From Novosphingobium acidiphilum DSM 19966 (GTDB lineage: Bacteria > Pseudomonadota > Alphaproteobacteria > Sphingomonadales > Sphingomonadaceae), in contig NZ_AUBA01000009.1 in NCBI RefSeq assembly GCF_000429005.1, forward strand, positions 1 through 64,000: a stretch of 64,000 nucleotides of DNA, read 5' to 3'. Position numbers and translations under genes: made by a program. Below the pieces are notes generated by a model. That model was not told the origin of the DNA, ran no database searches, and saw only the letters and a list, made by a program, of their open reading frames with translations. This document shows positions 43,545-53,365 of the stretch, in pieces (position 1 is the first letter of the stretch; each line of letters begins with the position of its first letter).

Positions 43545-44260
43545 TGCTGTTGTCGCCGGATGAATGGGGCATTGTCGGTCTGTCGCTGCAGGTCAGTGGC
43601 TGCGCCATTCTGGGTGCGCTGCCGGTGGCGTTTGCGCTGGCCTATGTGCTGGCGCGCGTGCGCTTTGCCGGCAAGATCGTGGTCGATGCGCTGGTACACC
43701 TGCCGCTGGTGCTGCCCCCGGTGGTGGTCGGCTGGGTGCTGCTGATTGCCTTTGCCCCATCGGGACCGTTGGGCGCACCTCTGGCGCGCTGGTTCGGCGT
43801 GTCGTTGCTGTTCCGCTGGACCGGCGCGGCGCTGGCCGCGGCCATCATGGCGCTGCCCTTGATGGTGCGATCCATCCGGCTTTCGCTCGAGGCGATCGAT
43901 CCCCGGCTCGAACAGGCGGCGCGCACGCTGGGGGCGGGGCGGCTTGACCGCTTTTTCACGATCGTGCTGCCGCTGGCGCGGCCCGGCGTGCTGGCCGCAC
44001 TGGTGCTGGGGTTTGCGCGATCGCTGGGTGAATTCGGCGCTACGATTACCTTTGTGTCGAATGTGCCTGGCGAAACCGCAACGCTGCCGCTGGCGATCTA
44101 TTCCGCGCTGCAAGTGCCGGGGGCCGAGGCCACAGTGTGGCGGCTGGCGCTGGTGTCGGTGGTGCTGTCGCTGGGCGCGCTGATCGCGTCCGAATGGCTG
44201 GTCCGGCGGGGATTGAGCCGCGATCATGCCACACCGGGGCACGACAGCCATGTCCTTTGA
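43544..44260 (+). CDS. modB: molybdate ABC transporter, permease
   Basis: 238 residues, five to six membrane helices. The cytoplasmic coupling motif is LEQAARTLGAGRLDRFFTIV-LPLARPG, and the C-terminal FARSLGEFGATITFVSNVPG is a strong ModB signature. The start overlaps the modA stop (TGATG), and the end overlaps modC by 11 bp. Confidence 0.96.
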   Translation: MLLSPDEWGIVGLSLQVSGCAILGALPVAFALAYVLARVRFAGKIVVDALVHLPLVLPPVVVGWVLLIAFAPSGPLGAPLARWFGVSLLFRWTGAALAAAIMALPLMVRSIRLSLEAIDPRLEQAARTLGAGRLDRFFTIVLPLARPGVLAALVLGFARSLGEFGATITFVSNVPGETATLPLAIYSALQVPGAEATVWRLALVSVVLSLGALIASEWLVRRGLSRDHATPGHDSHVL

Positions 44261-44936
44261 TATCGCGCTGCAGGTGCGCCGCGGGCCGCGCACGATCGCC
44301 TGCAGCTTTGCCACCGGCACGGGCATCACCGCGCTGTGCGGCCCTTCGGGCGCGGGCAAGTCCAGCGTGCTGGCGGCGATTGCCGGCCTGCTTGCCCCGA
44401 CACAAGGGCACGTTGTGGCGGGCGGCGCAACGCTGTTCGACAGCGCGCGCGGGATTGCCGTGCCCGCACAGCATCGCGCCTGTGGCCTGGTGTTCCAGGA
44501 CTTGCGGCTGTTTCCGCACCTCGGCGTCGAGGCCAACTTGCGCTATGGCGAGCGGCGCGCGCCGCCGGCGCGGCGGGTGATCGAATTTGCCGATGCCGTC
44601 CGCCTGCTCGATATCGGGCATTTGCTGGCGCGGCGTCCCGCCACGCTGTCGGGTGGCGAGGCGCAGCGCGTGGCGATCGGCCGCGCGCTGCTGTCGGGCC
44701 CGCGCTTCATGCTGCTCGATGAACCGCTGGCCGCGCTCGATGTGCGATTGCGCGACGGCGTGATCGATCTGATCGCGCGGATCCACCGCCAGTTCGATCT
44801 GCCGATGATCCTGGTCAGCCATGCGCCCGATGACGTGGCGCGCCTGGCCGATCATGTCGTGATGCTCGGTCAGGACCCCGCGAGCGCCTGGTCCGCGCCC
44901 AGAACCGGCACGGCCAGCGAAGGCTGCGCGGGCTGA
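44250..44936 (+). CDS. modC: molybdate ABC transporter, ATP-binding protein (short form without TOBE domain)
   Basis: 228 residues from the ATG at 44250; the ATG at 44226 would add eight. Walker A GPSGAGKSSVLAAIAGL, Q-loop VFQDLRLFPHLGV, signature LSGGEAQRVAIGRALL, Walker B FMLLDEPLAALD and the switch His in LVSHAPDDVARLAD. The usual ModC has about 350 residues with a C-terminal TOBE/Mop molybdate-sensing domain; here the protein ends shortly after the switch region, so that domain is missing. Its last 67 bp overlap the end of the convergent CoA-transferase gene. Confidence 0.92.
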   Translation: MSFDIALQVRRGPRTIACSFATGTGITALCGPSGAGKSSVLAAIAGLLAPTQGHVVAGGATLFDSARGIAVPAQHRACGLVFQDLRLFPHLGVEANLRYGERRAPPARRVIEFADAVRLLDIGHLLARRPATLSGGEAQRVAIGRALLSGPRFMLLDEPLAALDVRLRDGVIDLIARIHRQFDLPMILVSHAPDDVARLADHVVMLGQDPASAWSAPRTGTASEGCAG

Positions 44937-45967
44937 TCGCGAAACCGGATCGGCGGACCCAGATGTCGCCGGCCCAGATCGTCGGTCAGGACAAAGCCGC
45001 GCGCGGCGATCTGTTCATCGTCCAGCGCCTGCGGATAGGTGTTCACCCGGCCCCAGCACAGATTGAGCCGGTCGAGCAGCGCGCCCGCCGCATCCACCGT
45101 CTGGCCTGCAAAGAACGCAGCCAGCAGGTCAACCACGGGTTGCTGATGCGGCCCGGGTTCGCTGCACAACGGGGCAAGATCGGGGCGTTCGAGTTCGTCC
45201 AGCAGCGCGGCTGCGAATTTCGGTTCTTGCCCCGCCAGCGCCAGCCGGCCATCGGCGCAGGCGTACCAGCGATAGAACGCGGCGCCCCCGGTGGTCCGCT
45301 CGTGCGCCACGACCGGCTGGCGCCCCTCGGCCATGGTCGGCCCGATCACATTGGCGGTGGCTGAAAGCAGTGCCTCGTGCATCGCAATGTCGATCCTGTC
45401 GCCGCGCCCGGTCTGCGTGCGGGCATAAAGCGCCATCAGCACCGCCGACAGGCCGTGCAGCGCCGACAGATAATCCGACAGCGGCAGCGCGGGCATGGCG
45501 GGTGTGCCATCGGGCGCGCAATTTGCGCCCAGCACCCCGGTCAGGGCCGCAAGCGCCAGATCGTGTGCGGCGCGCCCGCCGCGCGGGCCGTCCTGGCCAA
45601 AGGCGCTGATTGCGCAATAGATCAGCCGCGGGTTGCGCGCCGCCAGTGTGTCGTAATCGATGCCCAGCCGTCGGGCGACACCGGGTCGGTTGGATTCGAT
45701 CACCACGTCGGCGCTGTCGGCCAGGCGCAGAAACGCGGCATGATCAACCGGTGCCTTCAGATCGAGCACCACGCTTTTCTTGCCGCGGTTGAAATTGCGG
45801 AAATAGACCGTGTCGGCCCCGTCTTTCAGCCCGATGTGCCGCGTGTGATCGCCACCGGGCGCCTCGATCTTGATCACTTCGGCACCATGGTCGGCCATTG
45901 CCATGGTCAGATAGGGGCCGGGGATATAGCTCGTCAGATCGAGCACCCGCACGCCGGTCAGTTTCAT
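44870..45967 (-). CDS. CaiB/BaiF family acyl-CoA transferase
   Basis: 365 residues from the ATG at 45967 (GGGAGA site upstream). Type III CoA transferases move CoA between carboxylic acids. Visible are LTGVRVLDLTSYIPGPYLTM near the start, DHGAEVIKIEAPGGDHTR, NRGKKSVVLDLK, VVIESNRPGVARRLG, ISAFGQDGP and the region AAHDLALAALTGVLG that should carry the catalytic Asp. The C-terminal part has GRVNTYPQALDDEQIAARGF. The substrate cannot be inferred. Possibly co-transcribed with kup, whose stop-to-start order is opposite, so probably independent. Confidence 0.92.
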   Translation of the reverse strand: MKLTGVRVLDLTSYIPGPYLTMAMADHGAEVIKIEAPGGDHTRHIGLKDGADTVYFRNFNRGKKSVVLDLKAPVDHAAFLRLADSADVVIESNRPGVARRLGIDYDTLAARNPRLIYCAISAFGQDGPRGGRAAHDLALAALTGVLGANCAPDGTPAMPALPLSDYLSALHGLSAVLMALYARTQTGRGDRIDIAMHEALLSATANVIGPTMAEGRQPVVAHERTTGGAAFYRWYACADGRLALAGQEPKFAAALLDELERPDLAPLCSEPGPHQQPVVDLLAAFFAGQTVDAAGALLDRLNLCWGRVNTYPQALDDEQIAARGFVLTDDLGRRHLGPPIRFRDQPAQPSLAVPVLGADQALAGS

Positions 45968-46025
45968 GCCTGTCTCCCTTGCAGTGCCACCATGGCGGCG
46001 CGGCAAGGGTGTTTCAAGCGATCGG

Positions 46026-47954
46026 CTATATTTCCAGCTGGCTGCCCAGTTCGATCACGCGGTTGGTGGGCAGGCGGAAGAACTGCATCGCGCTTTCGGC
46101 GTTGCGGATCATCCACGCAAACAGCTTTTCGCGCCACAGCGCCATGCCCGGACGCTTCGATGCAATCAGCGTCTGGCGCGCGAGGAAATAGCTGGTTTCC
46201 ATCGGCTTGAACGGGCCGCCCGCGCGTGTTTCGGCGGCCAGTTCGGCGGGCACGTTGGCTTCGTCCATGAAACCGATGGTGATGATCATGCGGTAAAACC
46301 CGTGGCCGATCGCTTCGACCATGCGGCGCGCTTCATCGGGCACATGCGGCACGCCATCGGTCACCACGGTCAGGATCACCACGCGTTCGTGCAGGATGTG
46401 GTTGTGCTTCAGATTGTGCAGCAGGGCCGGCGGAATGCCTTCGGCGGTCGATGCCAGAAACACCGATGTTCCGGGCACCCGGCGCACTTTGTCGCAGACC
46501 GAATTGAGGAACAGGTCGAACGGCATCGAATCCTCGGCCAGACGTTCGCGCAGGATGCGGCGCCCGCTGGCCCAGGTGGTCAGGACAATGAACACTACCG
46601 TGGCGATCAGCAGCGGGAACCACCCGCCATCGGGGATCTTGGTCACGTTCGACGCGAAATAGGCGCCATCAACCACCAGGAACACGCCGGTCATCAGCGT
46701 GGCGGGCAACCAGTGCCATTTCCACACGGCAAAGGTCAGGATACCAAGCATACAGGCGGTGATGAACATCGTGCCCGTCACCGCGATGCCATAGGCCGAG
46801 GCCAGATTGTCCGACGATTTGAATCCGACCACCAGCAATAGCACCAGCGCCAGCAACAGCCAGTTGACCAGCGGCACATAGATCTGCCCCGCCGCTTTCG
46901 CACTGGTGTGCAGGATGCGGATGCGCGGCAGGAAACCCAGTTGGATCGCCTGTTGCGAAATCGAATAGGCGCCCGAAATCACCGCCTGGCTGGCGATGAT
47001 CGTGGCCGCGGTCGACAGGATCACCAGCGGCAGGCGCGCCCATTCGGGCGCCATCAGGAAAAACGGGTTCTCGATCAGCTTTGGATTGCGCAGCAGCAAC
47101 GCCGACTGGCCGAGGTAATTGACGATCAGGCAGGGAAACGCCACCGTCAGCCATGACAGCATGATCGCCTTGCGTCCGAAATGGCCCATATCGGCATACA
47201 GTGCTTCGGCCCCGGTTACCGCCAGGATCACCGAGCCAAGCGCGAGAAAGGCCAGCATCGGGTCGAGCATGAAGAATTGCACCGCATAGACCGGATTGAC
47301 CGACCACAGGATTTCCGGCGCGGCCATGATGCCCATCACCCCCAGCACCGCGATAACCGCAAAATAGACCAGCATGACCGGGCCGAACAGCTTGCCCACC
47401 GCGGCAGTGCCGCGCGCCTGGATCGCAAACAGCCCGATCAGGATGACGATTGAAATCGGCAGCACCAGTTCCTTGAACGCGGGCTGCACCACTTCCAGCC
47501 CTTCGACCGCCGACAGCACCGACATCGCCGGCGTGATGATCGCATCGCCATAGAACAGCGCGGTGGCGATGATCCCCAGCATCACGGTCAGCGCGGTCCA
47601 GCGGGTTTCCCCCAGGCGTCGGCCGATCAAGGCCAGCAGCGCCAGGCTGCCGCCTTCGCCCTTGTTGTCGGCATTCAGGATGACAAACACGTACTTGATC
47701 GTGACGATCAGCATCATCGTCCAGAAAATCAGCGACAGCACGCCATAGATATGCGCCGGATCGACCGCCAGCGGATGCGGACCGGTAAAGCTGACCTTCA
47801 GCGAATACAGCGGGCTGGTGCCGATATCGCCAAACACCACGCCGATTGCGCCGATCGCCAGCGTGCTCAGGCTTTCGCGGTGATGATGGCCGCTGTCGCC
47901 CGCAACTGCGGAAGAATCGGCGGTGGACGGGGCTGCGGGAATCGGATCGGTCAT
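46026..47954 (-). CDS. kup: potassium uptake permease Kup
   Basis: 642 residues, twelve N-terminal membrane helices and a cytoplasmic C-terminal domain. Kup is a K+/H+ symporter. The signature GAIGVVFGDIGTSPLYSLKV starts at about residue 36. Also typical are NADNKGEGGSLALLALIGRR, GDAIITPAMSVLSAVEGLEV and the C-terminal TSYFLARQTLIASKRPGMAL and REKLFAWMIRNAESAMQFF. The first 30 residues are a polar, Ser/Ala/His-rich extension. It is transcribed away from a KdpDE-like two-component system whose gene begins only about 30-70 bp from the kup start. Confidence 0.96.
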   Translation of the reverse strand: MTDPIPAAPSTADSSAVAGDSGHHHRESLSTLAIGAIGVVFGDIGTSPLYSLKVSFTGPHPLAVDPAHIYGVLSLIFWTMMLIVTIKYVFVILNADNKGEGGSLALLALIGRRLGETRWTALTVMLGIIATALFYGDAIITPAMSVLSAVEGLEVVQPAFKELVLPISIVILIGLFAIQARGTAAVGKLFGPVMLVYFAVIAVLGVMGIMAAPEILWSVNPVYAVQFFMLDPMLAFLALGSVILAVTGAEALYADMGHFGRKAIMLSWLTVAFPCLIVNYLGQSALLLRNPKLIENPFFLMAPEWARLPLVILSTAATIIASQAVISGAYSISQQAIQLGFLPRIRILHTSAKAAGQIYVPLVNWLLLALVLLLVVGFKSSDNLASAYGIAVTGTMFITACMLGILTFAVWKWHWLPATLMTGVFLVVDGAYFASNVTKIPDGGWFPLLIATVVFIVLTTWASGRRILRERLAEDSMPFDLFLNSVCDKVRRVPGTSVFLASTAEGIPPALLHNLKHNHILHERVVILTVVTDGVPHVPDEARRMVEAIGHGFYRMIITIGFMDEANVPAELAAETRAGGPFKPMETSYFLARQTLIASKRPGMALWREKLFAWMIRNAESAMQFFRLPTNRVIELGSQLEI

Positions 47955-47982
47955 CGGCGCGCCGCTACGCCCGCATCACGCC

Positions 47983-49718
<1,736 letters not shown>

Positions 49719-49722
<4 letters not shown>

Positions 49723-50417
49723 TGCGCGAACCGATGCGCGTGCTGGTGATCGATGACGAGGCGCCGATCCGCGCGCTGTTGCGCCAGGCGCTCGAACCGG
49801 CGGGCTACCGCGTGACCGAGGCGGGCGATGCCGCAGCTGCGCTGGCTGCCGCACAGGCCGCCATGCCGCACGTGGTGCTGCTCGATCTGGGGTTGCCCGA
49901 TCGCGACGGGCTGGATCTGATCGCGCCGCTGCGGCAGGCGGGATCGACCGTGCTGGTGGTTTCGGCGCGCGATGCCACCGCGCAAAAGGTGGCGGCGCTC
50001 GACCGCGGCGCAGACGACTATGTGACCAAACCGTTCGATACCGACGAGGTGCTGGCGCGCGTGCGCACGGCTCTGCGCCACCGCGCGGGCCCCGATGTGC
50101 TGACGATGCCGCTGCGGTTCGATGATATCGAGATCGACCTGGCCGCGCGCATGGTGCGCAAGGCCGGGGCCGAGGTGCATCTGGCGCCCAAGGAATTTGC
50201 ATTGCTGGCGGAACTGGCGATCAATGCCGGCAAAGTCGTGACCCACACCCAGCTGCTGCGTACCGTCTGGGGCCCGGGCCACGAAACCGATGTCGAGTAT
50301 TTGCGCGTCGCCGCGCGCGGTATCCGGCGCAAACTGGAAAGCGATGCCGAGGCGACGTCGCGCATCCGCAACGAACCGGGCGTCGGCTATCGCCTGGTCA
50401 TCGGTCCGGCGTCTTGA
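49719..50417 (+). CDS. kdpE: KdpE-like OmpR-family response regulator
   Basis: 232 residues. Receiver domain with acidic pocket LVIDDEAPIRALLRQAL, phospho-acceptor Asp in VVLLDLGLPDRDGLDLI, LVVSARD and the conserved Lys in GADDYVTKPFDTDE. The C-terminal winged helix has LAPKEFALLAELAINAGKVV, VTHTQLLRTVWGPGHETDV and EPGVGYRL, all close to KdpE. Overlaps the kinase stop. The 3' end overlaps that of the convergent TolC-like gene by 31 bp. Target genes are unknown; the divergent kup is the obvious candidate. Confidence 0.88.
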
Positions 50418-52030
50418 TCGGGCGCAGCGGCAGGATCGCGGCCGGGGCGCGGGGCATTGCCGGGCGTCGTAATGCCATCGAGCGCACGCAGCAGCGGGGT
50501 CACCAGCGGCAGATCATCCTGGTGGCGCACTTTGTCGAGGTGGCGGGTGTCGTCATAGCGAGGCTCGCCCGGCAGCAGTGCCGCCGGTTCCATCGCGCCG
50601 ATCAGCGCCATGATCCGCGCGGCATCGATCGTGGCATTCGCCTGGGCCTGGTTGGCGGCGTTGCGCACATTGAGCAGTTCAAGCGCCACCTGCAGCACGT
50701 CGAACGTGGTAATCTGGCCGGCGCGTAGCTGGATCAGCGCACCATCATAGGCGGCCTGCGCGGCGCGAACGGCTGCGGTATAGCGCGCGGCCGAGGCCTG
50801 TTGCGCCCGCCAGTCGTTCCACGCCGCCGCGATCACTGCGCGCGTGTCGCGCGTTGCCGCATCGATCAGGCGCCAGTCGGAATCGTTGGCGGCCACGGCA
50901 TCGGCGATCTGGGTGCGGCGCATGCCGCTTTCAAAAATTGGCCCGGTGATCACCACGCTGGCGATTTCCTCGTTATAACGGGCATACGTGTCATAGGGGC
51001 TTTGGCTGGCGTAAAGCGCGGTGGCGCGCAGATCGACCCGCGGCAACAGATTGGCCCGCGCCGCCGCAATGCCGGCGCGTGACACGCGTTCGCGTTCGTG
51101 CGCGGCCAGGATCACCGGGCTGTGCGCTTCGGCAAAGGCAAACGCATCGTCCAGCGTTGCCACGGGCACAGGCAGGGCCGGCGCCGGGTCCAGCACGGGT
51201 GCCGGGCGCATGCCGACCTTCTGGACGAAAGCGGCTTCGCTGCTGGCGGCGGCGCTTTGTGCGGCATAGACTTGCGCCTCGGCCTCGGCGCTGCGCGTGG
51301 CAACCAGGTCAAGGTCGGTGGCGGTTATCTCGTGCGCATGCAGGCGTATGCTGTCGGCCTGCCATTCGCGGGCGAGTGCGGCCTGGTTGTCCTGCGCGAT
51401 CGCTACCGCGGCACGATCGCGGATCACCCCGGCATAGGCCGCCAAAGCATCGAACAGCGCCTGTTGTTCGGTCTGGCGCAGCACCTGTTTCTGCCACGCG
51501 CGTTGCGCCGCCGCGCCGCGTTCGGCAGCAAAATTGCGGCCAAAGGTGAACAGCGGCATGGTCAGCACCGCCATTGCCGAATTGCTCCACCCCCAACTGG
51601 TGGTGGGCGTGATCTGGCCCAGTTGCTGTTGCAGCGCGGTCGGATTGTATCGATCGCGCTGCCACCCGGCCATCAACTGGTAATCGAGTTGCACGCCATA
51701 GGCGGCGCGCGCCTCGGCGATGCGGTAATCGCTGCTTTTCAGCAACGCGCGCTGCGCCAGCACCGCGGGGCTGGTCCAATAGGCCAGTGCCAGCGCAGAG
51801 TGCCAGGTGCCCACCGGCAAATCCGCGAGGGCTGCGGCGCGGATGGCAGACGGGGTTTCAGGCGGCAGGGCAATTGCCCGACGCGGAGCCGCGGGGCCGT
51901 CATCGTCATCGTGATCCGCTGCGGCCTGGTCATCAATCGGGCCGTAACGGGCCCGGGTGGTATCCGCTGCACGCAGCGGTTCATGCAGGCACAACAGGCT
52001 GGCGAACAAGATCAGCACGATCGGGCGCAT
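50387..52030 (-). CDS. type I secretion outer-membrane channel, TolC family
   Basis: 547 residues. A signal peptide (MRPIVLILFASLLCLHEPLR, cleavage near RAADT) and two outer-membrane-efflux repeats (about 75-280 and 295-475) with TolC-like patterns: AVLTMPLFTFGRNFAAERG in the first, GIAAARANLLPRVDLRATAL and VVITGPIFESGMRRTQIADA in the second. LIQLRAGQITTFDVLQVALE ends the second. A long low-complexity, Asp/Pro-rich tail follows (about 480-547), and a Asp-rich acidic segment DHDDDDGP is near the N-terminus. Third gene of the secretion operon, 3 bp after the HlyD-like gene. Confidence 0.9.
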   Translation of the reverse strand: MRPIVLILFASLLCLHEPLRAADTTRARYGPIDDQAAADHDDDDGPAAPRRAIALPPETPSAIRAAALADLPVGTWHSALALAYWTSPAVLAQRALLKSSDYRIAEARAAYGVQLDYQLMAGWQRDRYNPTALQQQLGQITPTTSWGWSNSAMAVLTMPLFTFGRNFAAERGAAAQRAWQKQVLRQTEQQALFDALAAYAGVIRDRAAVAIAQDNQAALAREWQADSIRLHAHEITATDLDLVATRSAEAEAQVYAAQSAAASSEAAFVQKVGMRPAPVLDPAPALPVPVATLDDAFAFAEAHSPVILAAHERERVSRAGIAAARANLLPRVDLRATALYASQSPYDTYARYNEEIASVVITGPIFESGMRRTQIADAVAANDSDWRLIDAATRDTRAVIAAAWNDWRAQQASAARYTAAVRAAQAAYDGALIQLRAGQITTFDVLQVALELLNVRNAANQAQANATIDAARIMALIGAMEPAALLPGEPRYDDTRHLDKVRHQDDLPLVTPLLRALDGITTPGNAPRPGRDPAAAPDQDAGPMTRR

Positions 52031-52033
52031 GGT

Positions 52034-53365
52034 CTAAGGATCGCGAAACGCGCGAGCGAGCTGGTCACGCAGCGGTCTTATCAGATAGGACAGCAGCGAT
52101 CGGCTGCCGCTGGCGATATGCACCTCGGCGGGCAGTCCGCTTTTGAGATCGGGCGTGCCGCCGGGCCTGCGATCGAGCGCGATCTGCACCTGGTACCAGG
52201 CTTGTCCATGTTCGACGTTGTCGGTGCGGTCGGCCGCGACATAGATCACCCGTCCGGCCAGTTCGGGGGTTGCGGCGCGGTTCAGGCCCGACAGACGCAC
52301 GCGGGCGATATCGCCCGGGTGGACATGGTCGATATCGGCCGGGCTGATCCGCGCCTCCACCACCATGGCGTCGTGGTCGGGCACAATGTCCATCACCGGT
52401 TCGGCCGGGCGGATCACCTCGCCGGCAGAAGCGACCGTCAATTTGTCGACGGTGCCATCGCATGGTGCACGCAAATCGCTGCGTTCGCGGCTGTCGCTGG
52501 CGGTGACGCTGCGGATCTGCTGCTGATTGAGTGTGGCGTTGATCGCAGCCAGCTCGTTGCCTGCCGCCACGCGGCGGCTTTGCCCCACCTGGATCGCCTG
52601 TTCCTGCGCCTCGGTGATCCGCGCGCGGGTCTGGGCAATCTGCGCCTCCATCGCCCCGATCGATCCGTCGAGGTCGGCCGCGCTGCGATCAAGCTGGTTC
52701 ATCCGGCTGATCGTGACCAGCTGCCTGTCCCACAGATCGCGCACGCCCTGGCGTTCGCGCTCGATCAACCGGCGTTGTTCCTGTAGCGCGGCGATCTGCG
52801 CGGCAAACCCCCGGATCTGCGCCTGGTCCTGTGCGATCCGCGCCGCAAGCTGCGCCTGCAGGCCCGCGGTTTCGGTCCGGTGCAGTGCCATCAGACGACG
52901 TTCGTCGGCCATCGCCCGTGGCGCGGACGGGCCGGTTGCACCGGCCAGCTCTGCGGGAAACGCAATGGCCGACCGACCCAGCCGCTCGGCCTCGGCGCGC
53001 GCCTTTTGCGCCAGCAGTTGTTCGACAGTCAGCTCTGACAGGTGCGCATCGGCACCGCTGACGCGGTCATCCAGGCGCAGCAGGACCTGTCCCGTGCGCA
53101 CGTGATCGCCATTGTGAACCAGCACTGCGGAAATCACGCCGCCGGTGGGGTGGGCCACGCGTTTGACCCGTTTCTGCACCACAATCTGGCCGGCGGCGAT
53201 CACCGCGCCGCCGATCGGGCAGGTTGCCGCCAAGACCGTCAACAGGACAAAGACCGCGCTGATCGACAGCAGCAGCCGTCGCAGCCTGGCGGGTGGCGCA
53301 ATGCCGCCGTCGTGGGCCTGCCACGGCTGTGGAAACGTGTTGCCCGCCGGCCTGGCGCTGGTCAT
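52034..53365 (-). CDS. type I secretion membrane fusion protein, HlyD/PrtE family
   Basis: 443 residues. A short cytoplasmic N-terminus, one membrane helix (LLLSISAVFVLLTVLAATCP, about 29-49), an N-terminal lipoyl-like half (VKRVAHPTGGVISAVLVHNG, GDHVRTGQVLLRLDD), a long periplasmic coiled-coil hairpin (about 120-290) and a C-terminal half with LRAPCDGTVDKLTVASAGEV, IVPDHDAMVVEARISPADID and the HlyD tail SGLPAEVHIASGSRSLLSYL. It bridges the ABC pump and the TolC-like channel. Its ATG overlaps the ABC gene stop (ATGA at 53362-53365). Confidence 0.92.
   Translation of the reverse strand: MTSARPAGNTFPQPWQAHDGGIAPPARLRRLLLSISAVFVLLTVLAATCPIGGAVIAAGQIVVQKRVKRVAHPTGGVISAVLVHNGDHVRTGQVLLRLDDRVSGADAHLSELTVEQLLAQKARAEAERLGRSAIAFPAELAGATGPSAPRAMADERRLMALHRTETAGLQAQLAARIAQDQAQIRGFAAQIAALQEQRRLIERERQGVRDLWDRQLVTISRMNQLDRSAADLDGSIGAMEAQIAQTRARITEAQEQAIQVGQSRRVAAGNELAAINATLNQQQIRSVTASDSRERSDLRAPCDGTVDKLTVASAGEVIRPAEPVMDIVPDHDAMVVEARISPADIDHVHPGDIARVRLSGLNRAATPELAGRVIYVAADRTDNVEHGQAWYQVQIALDRRPGGTPDLKSGLPAEVHIASGSRSLLSYLIRPLRDQLARAFRDP

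Noticed and set aside
51098..52786. 562-aa plus-strand ORF opposite the TolC/HlyD genes
   Set aside because: Antisense shadow spanning two real genes in opposite orientation; low-complexity product.
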